From a virus: a stretch of 64,000 nucleotides of DNA. Below the pieces are notes generated by a model, which worked only from the letters and a program-made list of their open reading frames with translations, did not search any database and was not told the origin of the DNA. Position 1 is the first letter of the stretch. Every line of letters starts with the position of its first letter. Shown here piece after piece: positions 42,301 through 52,738 of this stretch. The position numbers and the translations under genes were made by a program. The stretch lies in the IMG/VR virus record IMGVR_UViG_3300022074_000029, positions 1 to 64,000 of that record; one strand, 5' to 3'.

Positions 42301-43540
42301 AGAAACTATCACATATACTGCTAAAGTAGCTGGTAAGTTTTCTGGTCTTACCAGAGGTGTAAACTTTAATTATGATCAACGGGTAATTCTTGATGCAGGT
42401 CAGAATGATTCTGCAGGTAATTCAACATATGCATTTAATGTTGGTGATAGAGTTATAAGAAAGGTTGAGAACTCAGCCAATAAAGTTGCAAAGGTATATG
42501 ATTGGGATCCTGCATCCAGAGAACTTTTAGTTACATTTGAGGTTGATGAATTAGCATTCATTGATGGTGGAAGACCATCTACAGAAGATGCTATTGTTCA
42601 ATTTGATGCAGGTGTTGCTGCTTCATCTGGAACAGGTATTCTTCCTCATACTACTGAAGCGAATGTAGGAAGTTCAATTTCAACATTAACAGTTCCTATT
42701 GCAACAATCTCAGATACTAGATTTGTTGATACTGCTGAAAATGCTGGTGCTGGTGATGGTATTCCTGACTTAGTGAATACTGCTACTGATTTTCTAAATC
42801 AAATTAGTCTTGATGGTGGTATCTACAGTTCCTTATATGGTATTGAAGAAACACAAGGAGGAACTAACACAACTTTATTCCAAGTTGGTGATAATATTAA
42901 AGATGGTAGTATTCCATTCAAATACGCAAATATTGACACTGCTGGTGCATTAAGTGATGGTGTTGAGCATAACTCAACGCTTAAGATATTCTTGGATGCA
43001 ACAAATGCTAATGGACAGAACTATAGTGTCAACGAAGTTGTCACGGGTGCTGTATCTGGTGTTCAAGCAACAGTAGTGTCTTGGGATCCTTCTGAGACTT
43101 CAGTTGTTGTTCAAAATGTAACACCATATAACACAGGTAATATTGCTATCGGTATTGCTGGTTATCTATATGAATTTTCACAAGATGGCACGATTGTTGA
43201 TTTCAATGTTCAAAATCCTGGTACTAACTACTCTGCTGCTCCAACAGTAGCAATAGAGAATACTGGAGATATACAAGCTACAGCAACAGCAGTTCTAACA
43301 ACTGCAGGTGACCAAGTTGCTTCATTAACAATCACTAATGGTGGGTATGGTATCCCACAAACAGTTGACGGAACTTATAATCTACATCCTACAGTGACAT
43401 TCAGCAATGCTAGTGGTGATACTACTGGTGCTGGTGCAGTTGCACAAGCAATTTTAGGTGGAGAAAATCTTGTTGGTAACGCTGGTGCAACCTATCGTAT
43501 CAAAAGAATTGAGTATCAAACAACTGTTCGTTCAAAATGA
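39380..43540 (+). CDS. Virion protein with YHYH-like and cupredoxin-like domains
   Basis: 1386 residues, starting 3 nt after the preceding gene. Order seen: G-S-G-Y module (about 20-90); a cupredoxin-like domain (about 360-475) with H397, C453, H456 and M459; a YHYH-like domain (about 505-555 and 695-755: M-S-Y-D-G-Y-P-I-Y-G-P-W-G-Y, later T-P-E-Y-P-N-G-T-Y-A-Y-Y); a second cupredoxin-like domain between them (about 570-690) that lacks the Cys; G-S-G-Y modules (790-930); and an F/Y-x-V-x-E-V module (1211-1261). The parent YHYH family is a secreted beta protein of unknown role. The order and size suggest a tail or baseplate appendage; function is inferred from location only. Confidence 0.65.
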   Translation: MTRTVPGTGATINPIFDEVFGVRAVEVTNGGSGYSPTDPPRLTITGCGTPTKEAILYPIIDTDSGRIIHVRVLDRGQGYDPLRLQIIPQDETPTIVDSFDINRIWQSHPNAPTTGSFAGTTDRLTIQSDNHPKPTWTLAEAAPGGGPLVDRTFNQAFIYRGGKDVPNPGIRSFQNDRVNGILANGGLLHTPEWGVDGNAPSGHQIDVVKYPYVKSMDTYDVVTESNVNYYHSNEVIPEFELTNGVFDWGNIQQFTWNIKVELNNLQFDVIEVDETLGTVEVGRIVDEVSGAARGEIAKVVRNGSNVVTRIYLRNVSTGASFTDQDVCLGSNGFQFKINTIPRILKPYYIDFGTSASRFGAFVPGQYYFAPENIQVRANDLIIFNQSDASNNEGTNGHPIRLSTTADGPLNQSPGTVYYQSTGVSQGPAADYETNFQTVFIMNSDESSRIYYHCAYHTHMAGYTGDEGYITLNTASETYTSTNNYYSEDFYQSDSNDPNTIDRSRHVNGHSKILGMSYDGYPIYGPWGYNSSNAVAREISSYRLRTTAELAGNRPQVNTVSTVTYAVTISNGQFLFDGSRPSFLDLDRGKTYIFNQNDSSNDSQHILISTTTDGWHGINPVVIGNTANVYTGNGIKYYIDGSEVTYQSYLSGFNLASTRELRFTVPVDSPAQLFLFAYTTAGHGIRTVQEGYVLGDLVGDYIYDSSVGTLDEYNGKFDSTPEYPNGTYAYYMTEDSSADPTYPYAIGPKMYGVPIVEGDTLPDAPTIFPTIAEGDVILNTDGTVSYVKMTKKGDNFFGTARAEILGGQGTGALGSPIVQTVTGLSLLTTGRSYATPPTLIFEGGGGQGAQGAAEIDTLGRVTSINIADDGEFYQEPPFVLISGGGGIGAKAVATIDQGKITAITVTEPGSGYTSAPNVIFTKLVNLKRRARARQANNSGTIYLTGLVKNVTANDSEIFVDSTDAYPGSGQIILNKETITYTAKVAGKFSGLTRGVNFNYDQRVILDAGQNDSAGNSTYAFNVGDRVIRKVENSANKVAKVYDWDPASRELLVTFEVDELAFIDGGRPSTEDAIVQFDAGVAASSGTGILPHTTEANVGSSISTLTVPIATISDTRFVDTAENAGAGDGIPDLVNTATDFLNQISLDGGIYSSLYGIEETQGGTNTTLFQVGDNIKDGSIPFKYANIDTAGALSDGVEHNSTLKIFLDATNANGQNYSVNEVVTGAVSGVQATVVSWDPSETSVVVQNVTPYNTGNIAIGIAGYLYEFSQDGTIVDFNVQNPGTNYSAAPTVAIENTGDIQATATAVLTTAGDQVASLTITNGGYGIPQTVDGTYNLHPTVTFSNASGDTTGAGAVAQAILGGENLVGNAGATYRIKRIEYQTTVRSK

Positions 43541-43541
43541 G

Positions 43542-43549
43542 CATAAATA
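43542..43549 (+). promoter_or_regulatory. T4-type late promoter before gene 8
   Basis: CATAAATA, 28 nt before the gene 8 start. A strong AGGAGG follows at 43553-43558 but stands 18 nt from the ATG, further than usual. Confidence 0.7.
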
Positions 43550-43576
43550 AACAGGAGGACATATAGTCACTAGGAC

Positions 43577-45109
43577 ATGGCAGCTCTATTAACTGATCAA
43601 TTTAGAATTTTTTCAGCGAAAAAATTCATCAAGGCACTTGAAGGTCCCGATGCGACTCAGAGCGATGACGCTGCTGGTTCATCAAGAGACCGAGTATATT
43701 TGTTTATTGGAAGACCACAAATTTGGGATAATGAAAACTCGCCCCCACAGGCAGTAGATTCATTCTCTGAATTTTCTGGTTCTTATGATGACATGATATC
43801 TCTGAAAAGAGTGCTTGCATCTGACACTGTACAGGTGGTAAGACGTATCGACTGGGTTTCTCCAGAAGAAACTACTGGTGGACTAGGTTTTACTTATGAC
43901 ATGTATCGTCAAGATTATTCTCCAAGTAAAACTGCTGCTTCTGGTGCTACTAAATTATATGACTCTGACTTTTATGTTGTAAATTCACAGTATCAAGTAT
44001 ACAAGTGCATTTACAATGGAACCTCACCTTCTGATCCAAATGGTAAACCTTCTACTGTCGAGCCTACTGGGACTAGCACTAGCATCATCACTACTGGCGA
44101 TGGGTATCGTTGGAAGTATATGTACACTATTCCAGTTGCATCCGTCCTTAAGTTCTTTTCCAATGACTATATGCCAGTCTTCACGAATGCTGCGGTGAAA
44201 ACCAATGCTGTTGCTGGTGAAATTGATACTGTTGTAATTAATGCAGCAGGTTCTGGATATAACAACGGAACTTATGACAACGTTGCCATCAATGGTGATG
44301 GAACTGGTGGTCGTGTTTCTATTGTTATTGATGGTGGTAAAGTTATCTCTGCTACTGTTACATCTGGTGGAACTGGATATACGTTCGGTAAAATCAGTAT
44401 TGATAACATAACAGGTGTTGGAACAGGAACAGGTGGACAAGTGGATGTTATTATTCCACCTCCAAATGGTCATGGTTCTGATGCTGTTGTAGAGATCGGT
44501 GCATTCCGTGTCATGATTAATGCCAAACTTTCATATGATGAAGGTGCAGGTGATTTCCCGATTGATAACGATTACCGTCGTATTGGTCTTATCACTAACC
44601 CTTTAAAATTTGGAACTGAGGAACTTATTTCTGATTTGACTGTATCTGCTACAAAAGCAGTTATATTCTCTCCTACATTCCAAGGTAACTATGTGCCTGA
44701 TGAAATTATTACACAAACACGAGTTGTTGGTGGAACCAACGTTACTGCTCGTGGTAGAGTAATTTCTTGGAATGCTACAACTAAAGTTTTGAAATATTAT
44801 CAAAACGCAGTTGATGGTATCTTCCCTGAGGTTACAGGTACTCAAAATGAATTTGATGGTTCTAATGTCATCAATGGTGCAACATCTGGTGCTGCTGGTC
44901 AACCCGATGTTAACTTTCCAGCCGTGCCGAACTCTTCTTCTAGAACAATTAACAACACCGAGTATGACTTGGGTATGAAATTCAACAATGGATATTCTAA
45001 ACCCGAAATCAAATCAAATAGCGGTGACGTTGTGTATATAGATAACAGGAGAGCAATCAGTCGTGCTAACGACCAAGTAGAAGACATCAAAATCGTAATC
45101 GAGTTCTAA
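43577..45109 (+). CDS. gp8: Baseplate wedge protein gp8
   Basis: 510 residues; T4 gp8 has 334. gp8 joins the wedge to gp7 and gp10. Recognised from marine T4-like gp8: the N-terminal A-A-L-L-T-D-Q-F-R-I-F, V-Y-L-F-I-G-R-P-Q-I-W, D-D-M-I-S-L-K-R-V, and the core Y-K-C-I-Y-N-G then G-D-G-Y-R-W-K-Y-M-Y-T-I. The extra length is explained by two inserts: G-S-G-Y repeats at about 213-292 and a V-x-x-x-I-I-T/V-I-S-W module at about 373-440. The stop overlaps the next start (TAATG). Confidence 0.85.
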   Translation: MAALLTDQFRIFSAKKFIKALEGPDATQSDDAAGSSRDRVYLFIGRPQIWDNENSPPQAVDSFSEFSGSYDDMISLKRVLASDTVQVVRRIDWVSPEETTGGLGFTYDMYRQDYSPSKTAASGATKLYDSDFYVVNSQYQVYKCIYNGTSPSDPNGKPSTVEPTGTSTSIITTGDGYRWKYMYTIPVASVLKFFSNDYMPVFTNAAVKTNAVAGEIDTVVINAAGSGYNNGTYDNVAINGDGTGGRVSIVIDGGKVISATVTSGGTGYTFGKISIDNITGVGTGTGGQVDVIIPPPNGHGSDAVVEIGAFRVMINAKLSYDEGAGDFPIDNDYRRIGLITNPLKFGTEELISDLTVSATKAVIFSPTFQGNYVPDEIITQTRVVGGTNVTARGRVISWNATTKVLKYYQNAVDGIFPEVTGTQNEFDGSNVINGATSGAAGQPDVNFPAVPNSSSRTINNTEYDLGMKFNNGYSKPEIKSNSGDVVYIDNRRAISRANDQVEDIKIVIEF

Positions 45110-48100
45110 TGGCACAAAATACAAATCTAAACGTCACACCTTATTACGACGATTTCGATAAAACGAAAAACTTTTATCGAGTTTTATTTCGTCCTGGTTT
45201 CCCGATTCAAGCAAGGGAACTAACTACGCTGCAAAGCACTATGCAGAATCAGGTTGAGAATGTAGGTTCTCACCTATTCAAAGATGGTGCGATGGTTATA
45301 CCAGGTCAAATTGGTTATGACCTAGAAGTCGATGCTATCATGCTTCAAGAATCATTCTTGGGTGCTGATGTTGAATTGTATAGAACACAATTAGAAAATA
45401 AAATTATCACTGGTTTAACATCTGGTGTTAAAGCAAAAGTATTATTCAGTGTTTCTGAAACTATTTCTGAGAAAGGATATATCACTCTATACGTTAAGTA
45501 TATTGAATCTGGTGGAACTACCCAGACTCAAACAACATTTACAAATAATGAACAGTTAGTTACTGATACTGAAATTACATTTGGAACCACTCTAATTGAA
45601 ATTGGTTCTCCTTTTGCACAGTTACTTCCTACTGCTGCAATTCAAACTGGTTCTGCTGCATACATTCAACCTGGTGTTTATTTCATCAGAGGTTTCTTTG
45701 TAGACGTACCATATCAATATATTCTCCTTGATCAATATGGAACAACACCTGCCTACAGGATCGGACTCGAAATCTTGGAGTCGATCGTTACCCCAGAAGA
45801 TGACTTATCACTCAATGATAATGCTGCAGGCACATCTAATTATGCTGCTCCTGGTTCTCACAGATTCAGAATAACAACCAACTTAATTAAGAAACTTCTT
45901 ACAGACGAAGCAGATAAAGACTTTATTGAATTACTCCGTATTAATGGTAGTAAGGTTGAGAAATTAGTTGATCGTAGTGCATACGATGAACTAGAAAAAT
46001 CCATGGCTCTTAGAACTTTTGAAGAGTCTGGTAACTATGTTGTAAATGATTTTCAGATTACAAATAGAGAAAACCTAAACGATGGATTTAATAATGGTGT
46101 TTATAACACTGGAGATACGACAGCACAAGGAAATTCAGCAACAAATCAAAAGTATGCTGTAGAATTTGGTCCTGGTACAGCATATGTTAGAGGTTATAGA
46201 ATTAAAACTCTATCACCAACATATGTTGACGTAGATAAACCAAGATCAACTAATAATGCTCAGAACGTTATCATTCCTTTTGAACTTGGAAACTATTCTA
46301 ATATTCAAAATGTATATGGATTCTTAAATTGTTCTGGTTCTACTATTACAAATGCATATCAAACTATTGAATTAAAAGATACTTTCACATCTACACCAGG
46401 AACTGCTGCAGGTAATGTAATTGGATATGCTCGCGTATCTTCTATCGAACATGTACAAGATCCAGATACTACATTCGGTAATGCTGATGATAGATATCGT
46501 TTGCATATTTTTGATGTGCAAATGTTCACTCAATTACAACTAGCAACTTCACAAAGTATTACTGCTGGTTCTCTTGTAATTGGTAAAACATCTGGTGCTA
46601 GAGGATATGTTGTAGACGCTGTTAGTTCAGATCCTGATGTAACTTTATATGCAGTAGAAGGTACATTCCAAGATGGTGAAATGATCACTGTTGATGGTCT
46701 TGACAAAGATACAATTTCCAAAAATTATGTTTATGAATATTCCGATACTCGTCAAGTTGTCTCAAAAGATGAAAGCACAAGTGCTGTAGAATTTACAGCA
46801 GATGTTGTTCTTGAAGATCTACAACAACTTCAAGGTGCTACATTCACTTATGATGCAACAGGTTCTGCTGAAAAAATTACTGGAACAAATAGTAATATAT
46901 CTATCGATTTAAGAGCTGGTGATAGAATTTATTTCAGTGCTACAAAATATGTTGATGTTGATGCTATTGATCCAACTAACTTAGCGTCTTCTAACAACGG
47001 AACAATATTTAACTATGCTAGTCAGTCAGTTAATGTATCACCTGGTGCTGGTGGTGCTGCTCCTACTGCTGGCGATTATACAGTCTTAGTTAGGTATAGA
47101 GCTAAACTATTTGATCAATTATCAGCTTCTCTTCTAGAGCAAATGCCTAGACCTTATGTTAAGAGTATTTCTGATGAATCTATGATTGTCAGAAGGACTT
47201 TTGACTCACAGACAGTTGCTTCTAGTTCTATTGCTATTACTCTTCCTGCAAATGAACAATTTGAAGCATTATCTAATTCAAACTATACGTTCACCGTTCT
47301 TGCAAGTACCAACGGTACTTATCCAGTTGGTGACCAAATACCTATTGATACTACTAATACTGGTGCTTTAGGATATACAACATTTACTTCATCTGACAGA
47401 ACAACTCTTCAGATGGATAATCTTACAAACATTACTTCTGTTAAGGTAACTGCGTCTATTTCTAAGAACGTTACTACTAAGAAAACTAAATCTCCTCAGA
47501 AAATGTTTGTTCTCAAGGCAAACAAAACTATCAATAACCTTGATAAACAAAATTATAATTTAGCTTATTCCAATCTTTACGGAACTAGAATTGAAGATCA
47601 GGATCTATCTCTAGGTCTTGTTGATGCTTATAAGATTCATGCAGTATATGAATCCCTTGATGATAGTGATCCTGTTCTTCCTTCTATAACTTTAGTTGAG
47701 CCAACATTCTTTGCGACTGGAAGTATTGTTACAGGTAGAACTTCAAAAGCAAGAGCAAGAGTTGTTGACTTTAACTCAAGCACACTTAAATTAACTATCG
47801 TATATCTAAGTGGTCAGTTTATTGTTGGTGAAACAGTAGATGGTTTTGATAGCACTCCTACTGCTATTACTGGAATTATTAATGACTCAGCAGGTTCTAT
47901 TGTTGTTGGTTCTAAAGTAATTACAGATAGATACAATTTAGATAGTGGTCAAACTAATTTCCTATATGGTATATCAAGATTAGTAAGAAAGACAGGTGTT
48001 TCAAGACCAATTAGAAAACTAAAAATTGTTTTAGACTACTATGCACATGCTGCAACTGGTGATTATTTTGGTGGACAATCATATCTAGATACCAATTACG

Positions 48101-51100
48101 AAGATGTTCCTCTATTTGACGGACTATTCTTACCAGATTACCTAGACTTTAGACCAGGTGTAAAAAATCTATTCAGTGGAACAGGAACAGTTGCATCTCC
48201 TGCATTTGTAAACTGTTCTACATTTGACTTTAAGTCAAGAGTATTCCCAACTTCTAGTACACCTGCTGCAACTCTATTTGATGTTCCTAAGGTTAACAGC
48301 GATTTCCGTTGTGATTTTGATTGGTATCTTCCTCGAATTGATAAAGTATACTTACTTCCTACAGGTGAATTCCAAATTATTAAAGGTAAGTCTGAAGAGA
48401 GACCTTCTCCTCCAGACGATCTACAAGATGGTATGCTTCTAGCAACCATGTCACATGCACCATATGGTTTTGATCCTGTTGATGATGTAATTATTCAAAA
48501 GTCTGAGAACAGACGATATACCATGAGAGATATTGGTAAAATTGAAACTAGACTTAACCAAGTTGAATATTATACATCTCTCAACATGCTTGAGACAGAT
48601 ACATTTAATACTGACATTACTGATGCATCTGGAAAGAGTAGATTGAAGAATGGATTTATTGTTGATGACTTTACAGATCATTCTAAATCAGATACAAGTA
48701 ATCCTGATTACAGTGCTTCATTAGATTATATTGAAGGATCTGCTCATCCTTCACATTTTACAACTAATATTTCTCTAATTATTAATACTTCGTTATCTAC
48801 AAATTATCGAAAAACAGGTCCATTAATCACACTTCCATATACAGAAGAAAAATTAATTGAACAACCATACGCATCTCGTGTTGAAAACGTAAACCCATTT
48901 AACGTTTTTGCATACATTGGTCGTATTGATCTAGTACCTGCAAGTGATGACTGGGTAGATACTAATCGTCTTCCTGTTAGAGTTACTAATATTGAAGGTG
49001 ATTTCCAAGCAACTCGACGTGAATTAAATGTTGACCAAAATGGATTTTCTCCTATTCAATGGCAATCTTGGAGAACTACATGGACTGGAGAAAGTACAAG
49101 TGGTTGGAGTAGAAGAAGAGAACATACCTTTGCTAACTTTGTTAGTGGTAGAGGTCGTCGTGTTATGGGAACAAGAACCGTAACGTCAACTAGCAATCAA
49201 ACAAGACAGGGTATTAGAACTAGAGTTGTTCCTAGAATTGATCGTATATCACAAGGAGATAGAACTGTATCCTCAACTTCTATTCCTTGGATTCGTTCTA
49301 GAAATATTGATGTAACTGTTGCAAGAATGAAACCTAGAACTACTTTCTACGGATTCTTTGATGGAACAAAAGTTGGTGATTATATGATTCCTAAAGTTCT
49401 TGAAGTTATCAAAGATCCTTCTACTGATAGTAGAACCAACTCCACACCATTTGTTATTGGTGAAACTGTAGTTGGTCAGACTTCTGGTGCAACACTTAGA
49501 ATTGCAGCACCTAATGACTTCTATGATTTTAACCCATATACTGATGTAGCGATGCCTACATCATATTCTTCAACAACAGACTTTGTAAATCTTGACACAG
49601 ATTCACTTGCTGCACAAGCAGTTGGTCAATACTTTGGTAATATTCAAGTTGGAGAATTGTTAGTTGCTGCCTCAGGTGCAACAGCAGTTGTTAAAGATCG
49701 TCGTTTGTTAACTGATAGATTAGGACAGTGGAAAGGTTCATTATTCATTCCACAACCTTCTATAGATACAAACCCACGTTGGGCAACAGGAACAAGAACT
49801 CTAAGATTTACTACAAACGAAAATGATTCTCGTGTTGGAGGTACAGTTGCATCTGCTGCAGAAGTTGAATACAAAGCAGAAGGAACATTAAATACACTTC
49901 AAGAAAACGTCCTTTCAGTTAGAAATGCTGATGTTGTTAGAGATACTGTTAGTCAAGATCGAACAATTAATTCTACAAGAACTGAATCACGTCAAGTTGG
50001 TTGGTGGGATCCACTTGCACAATCATTCTTAGTTACTGAAACAGGTGGAACATTCTTAACTTCAGTTGAAATTTATTTCAATGCTAAAGATAGTAATATT
50101 CCTATCTCAATGCAAATCAGAACAATGGAAAATGGTTATCCAACAACAGCTATTCTACCTTTCTCTGATGTAACGATAAATCCTGCAGATGTTCAAATCT
50201 CTGAAACTGGTGCTGTTGCAACTAAGTTTACATTCCAAGCTCCTGTATACATTCCTCAGTCAATTGAACATTGTTTTGTTCTCTTCTCAGACTCTAATGA
50301 ATATCAAGTCTGGATTTCTAGGATGGGTGAATTAGATATATCTGGAGACAGAACAATATCTGAACAACCATATGCAGGTGTGTTATTTAAATCGCAGAAC
50401 GCAACTACATGGACTGCAGACCAATATGAGGATCTTAAGTTTATTGTAAATAGAGCATCGTTTGATAACAGTGGAGCAACAAGAATTACTCTTAATAATG
50501 CTCCCCTTGATAGAGGTAACAACGGTAAGATTACACTACAAAATGATGCAATTCAAACATTCCAACCAGAATTGCAATTAGTAATGAACTCAACAACATT
50601 ACCATTTACTATCGGAGCAAGAGTATATCAGAAGACAACTCTTGCAGAAGGTACAATTGTTGGCATTGGAGCAAGTAGTTCTGGTGTATTGTTAACTATT
50701 AATGATATCTCTGGAACATGGCAAGCAGGTAGTAACACTGGTGGTGTTATTACTAACCGTGTTGTATCATCTAAAGCAACTGCAACTATGGTTGTATCAG
50801 GTGCATCTGGAGACTTTGTTGTTGGTGAAACAATTACAGGTAACTCTTCCACAACTCCTACTGCAGAAGTTGTGACATGGACTGCTGGTACTAATACACT
50901 AACGTTAAGATATGTTTCAACTGATTTCACTGCTTCAACAGAGACAGTCACTGGTGCAGGAGGTACAACAGCAACAGTAAGTTCTGTAACCTATGCGGGT
51001 GATGTTATTGAAGGTGGTGCAGTTAGTGATGCTTATGTCGGAACAGCTCCAACATATACAACTACACAAAGAAAGGTTCGTGTTTCACACTCAAGTCATT

Positions 51101-52284
51101 GTATGCATGACTTAGATAATAATGTCATTGTTTCTGGCGTTATTTCTGAGGTTTCTGATACTTACTTAACCTCTTCTATATCTTCTACTGATACTACTAT
51201 CAATATAAACGATGCTAGTGCTTTCCATAAAATTATTAATGGACAAGCAATTAGTGCTTCTAATGTTGGATATATCAAGATTGGTGCTGAAGTTATGTCT
51301 TACTCAGCAATCGCTTCAAATGGTAAATCTATTACTGTTCATGAAAGAGGTGTTGACGGATCAACTGGTGTAGCACATGCAGACGAAAGTGTAGTTAAAT
51401 GTTACAACATTGATGGTATTCCTTTACCAGAAATCAACAAAACTCATGCAGCAATTCAAAGTCCTAGTTTAGATACATATGATCTTGCAACAACTTCCAT
51501 TGCAAGATTAGGTATCAGATCTGGTGGTGATGGTATTGTTGCTACTCAGAATATTCAGTATGAGATTCTCGTTCCTCAAATCCAGAAAATGCTACTTCCT
51601 AAGACGGATGTGACTGCGAGAGTTCAAACAATTACTGGATCATCTATTAATGATGGACAAACCTTATCACAAAGTTCATTCAGTAACACTGGTGAATTTA
51701 GTGACGTTAATCTGTCAGAGGATAATTACTTTAATTCTCCTCAATTAATTTGTTCTGCAATTAATGAATCTGCAGAATTAAGTGGTGATAAGTCATTTAG
51801 AATGGATTTAACACTTTCTAGTCAATCTTCAACAGTTTCACCTGTTATGGATACAGATAGAATGTCTATTACTATGGTAAGTAGTAGAGTTAATAATCCT
51901 AGCGATGCAAACGTTGCTAAGAGACCTTTTGGTGATGAACACTCAGCAATCTATATTAGTAAGGTTGCAGATCTAGTTAACCCTTCTTCTGCTATTAAAC
52001 TAATCTTTGCGGGTTATCGTCCACCTAACACTGTGATTAAACCCCTATATAGAGTATTACCCTCAGGATCTACAGATCCTATTGAGACACAGGGATTTGA
52101 ATTCTTCCCAACAACAGGTGCTACCATTCCTGGTACAACTGAAGTAGAAGAATATAAAGATTATGAATACGAAGTATCAGGTCTTTCCTTCTCTCAATAT
52201 CAAATAAAGATCGTGTTTGTTTCTCCGAACCAAGCATATTCTCCAGTTATTAAAGACTTTAGAGCAATCGCTCTCGCTGTATAA
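45109..52284 (+). CDS. DUF4815-type structural protein
   Basis: 2391 residues. The N-terminus is the conserved block N-V-T-P-Y-Y-D-D-F-D, F-R-P-G-F-P-I-Q-A-R-E-L-T-T-L-Q-S and G-A-M-V-I-P-G-Q, found in large structural proteins of T4-like cyanophages (DUF4815). The body is beta-rich; an F-V-V-G-E-T-I-T-G module occurs at about 1898-1964. The C-terminus ends F-R-A-I-A-L-A-V, also typical. By location (T4 genes 9-11 region) it is probably a baseplate-to-fibre connector or a long appendage. Starts in the gp8 stop. Confidence 0.78.
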   Translation: MAQNTNLNVTPYYDDFDKTKNFYRVLFRPGFPIQARELTTLQSTMQNQVENVGSHLFKDGAMVIPGQIGYDLEVDAIMLQESFLGADVELYRTQLENKIITGLTSGVKAKVLFSVSETISEKGYITLYVKYIESGGTTQTQTTFTNNEQLVTDTEITFGTTLIEIGSPFAQLLPTAAIQTGSAAYIQPGVYFIRGFFVDVPYQYILLDQYGTTPAYRIGLEILESIVTPEDDLSLNDNAAGTSNYAAPGSHRFRITTNLIKKLLTDEADKDFIELLRINGSKVEKLVDRSAYDELEKSMALRTFEESGNYVVNDFQITNRENLNDGFNNGVYNTGDTTAQGNSATNQKYAVEFGPGTAYVRGYRIKTLSPTYVDVDKPRSTNNAQNVIIPFELGNYSNIQNVYGFLNCSGSTITNAYQTIELKDTFTSTPGTAAGNVIGYARVSSIEHVQDPDTTFGNADDRYRLHIFDVQMFTQLQLATSQSITAGSLVIGKTSGARGYVVDAVSSDPDVTLYAVEGTFQDGEMITVDGLDKDTISKNYVYEYSDTRQVVSKDESTSAVEFTADVVLEDLQQLQGATFTYDATGSAEKITGTNSNISIDLRAGDRIYFSATKYVDVDAIDPTNLASSNNGTIFNYASQSVNVSPGAGGAAPTAGDYTVLVRYRAKLFDQLSASLLEQMPRPYVKSISDESMIVRRTFDSQTVASSSIAITLPANEQFEALSNSNYTFTVLASTNGTYPVGDQIPIDTTNTGALGYTTFTSSDRTTLQMDNLTNITSVKVTASISKNVTTKKTKSPQKMFVLKANKTINNLDKQNYNLAYSNLYGTRIEDQDLSLGLVDAYKIHAVYESLDDSDPVLPSITLVEPTFFATGSIVTGRTSKARARVVDFNSSTLKLTIVYLSGQFIVGETVDGFDSTPTAITGIINDSAGSIVVGSKVITDRYNLDSGQTNFLYGISRLVRKTGVSRPIRKLKIVLDYYAHAATGDYFGGQSYLDTNYEDVPLFDGLFLPDYLDFRPGVKNLFSGTGTVASPAFVNCSTFDFKSRVFPTSSTPAATLFDVPKVNSDFRCDFDWYLPRIDKVYLLPTGEFQIIKGKSEERPSPPDDLQDGMLLATMSHAPYGFDPVDDVIIQKSENRRYTMRDIGKIETRLNQVEYYTSLNMLETDTFNTDITDASGKSRLKNGFIVDDFTDHSKSDTSNPDYSASLDYIEGSAHPSHFTTNISLIINTSLSTNYRKTGPLITLPYTEEKLIEQPYASRVENVNPFNVFAYIGRIDLVPASDDWVDTNRLPVRVTNIEGDFQATRRELNVDQNGFSPIQWQSWRTTWTGESTSGWSRRREHTFANFVSGRGRRVMGTRTVTSTSNQTRQGIRTRVVPRIDRISQGDRTVSSTSIPWIRSRNIDVTVARMKPRTTFYGFFDGTKVGDYMIPKVLEVIKDPSTDSRTNSTPFVIGETVVGQTSGATLRIAAPNDFYDFNPYTDVAMPTSYSSTTDFVNLDTDSLAAQAVGQYFGNIQVGELLVAASGATAVVKDRRLLTDRLGQWKGSLFIPQPSIDTNPRWATGTRTLRFTTNENDSRVGGTVASAAEVEYKAEGTLNTLQENVLSVRNADVVRDTVSQDRTINSTRTESRQVGWWDPLAQSFLVTETGGTFLTSVEIYFNAKDSNIPISMQIRTMENGYPTTAILPFSDVTINPADVQISETGAVATKFTFQAPVYIPQSIEHCFVLFSDSNEYQVWISRMGELDISGDRTISEQPYAGVLFKSQNATTWTADQYEDLKFIVNRASFDNSGATRITLNNAPLDRGNNGKITLQNDAIQTFQPELQLVMNSTTLPFTIGARVYQKTTLAEGTIVGIGASSSGVLLTINDISGTWQAGSNTGGVITNRVVSSKATATMVVSGASGDFVVGETITGNSSTTPTAEVVTWTAGTNTLTLRYVSTDFTASTETVTGAGGTTATVSSVTYAGDVIEGGAVSDAYVGTAPTYTTTQRKVRVSHSSHCMHDLDNNVIVSGVISEVSDTYLTSSISSTDTTININDASAFHKIINGQAISASNVGYIKIGAEVMSYSAIASNGKSITVHERGVDGSTGVAHADESVVKCYNIDGIPLPEINKTHAAIQSPSLDTYDLATTSIARLGIRSGGDGIVATQNIQYEILVPQIQKMLLPKTDVTARVQTITGSSINDGQTLSQSSFSNTGEFSDVNLSEDNYFNSPQLICSAINESAELSGDKSFRMDLTLSSQSSTVSPVMDTDRMSITMVSSRVNNPSDANVAKRPFGDEHSAIYISKVADLVNPSSAIKLIFAGYRPPNTVIKPLYRVLPSGSTDPIETQGFEFFPTTGATIPGTTEVEEYKDYEYEVSGLSFSQYQIKIVFVSPNQAYSPVIKDFRAIALAV

Positions 52285-52511
52285 TGTCTAGAGTTACTCC
52301 TGTCAAAGATCATGCAGGATGGTATCGTGATTCAAACGGTGCTATTCAATGTTCAAATACTTATTCATATGATAAGTATATGAAAAACTACAATGCTAAT
52401 TTAGATAAGGAAAAGCAAATGGAGACTTTACAAACTGAAGTTTCTGAGTTAAAATCAGATATGAGTGAGATAAAATCACTCTTACTAACGTTAGTCCAAT
52501 CACAAAATTAA
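52284..52511 (+). CDS. Short coiled-coil protein
   Basis: 75 residues, starting within the preceding stop (TAATG). The first 30 residues (G-W-Y-R-D-S-N-G-A-I, Tyr/Asn-rich) resemble a short motif seen in cyanophage structural proteins (H-x-G-x-x-R-D-x-x-x-x-A-I). Residues 39-72 form a probable coiled coil. Function unknown; may be virion-associated. Confidence 0.65.
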   Translation: MSRVTPVKDHAGWYRDSNGAIQCSNTYSYDKYMKNYNANLDKEKQMETLQTEVSELKSDMSEIKSLLLTLVQSQN

Positions 52512-52513
52512 TT

Positions 52514-52732
52514 ATGGAAAAAGTCTCACAAGAGTCTATGCTCCAAGAGTTCAAAGAGAGGTTCCAAAAAGTCACAGCTGAGACTTCTCAACTTGCAGCA
52601 AAAATCAAAGAAAACGAAGTGACAGCACTAAAATTACAAGGTGCTATTGAAACACTGGAATACTACATTACTCCTCCTGCAGAAGAAACTGCATCACATC
52701 CCCCAGAGGTTGATGAAGTAACAGCAGAATAA
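52514..52732 (+). CDS. Short coiled-coil protein
   Basis: 72 residues, 2 nt after the previous gene. A helical heptad region at residues 6-50 (QEFKERFQKVTAETSQLAAK onward), then a Pro/Glu-rich tail. Typical of short proteins beside fibre genes of T4-like cyanophages; no function known. A strong terminator follows at once. Confidence 0.65.
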   Translation: MEKVSQESMLQEFKERFQKVTAETSQLAAKIKENEVTALKLQGAIETLEYYITPPAEETASHPPEVDEVTAE

Positions 52733-52738
52733 TTTTCG

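Noticed and set aside
44024-44473. Antisense frame opposite gp8 (149 residues)
   Set aside because: Ser/Thr/Asn/Ile-rich translation with no domain look, fully covered by a well-supported gene.
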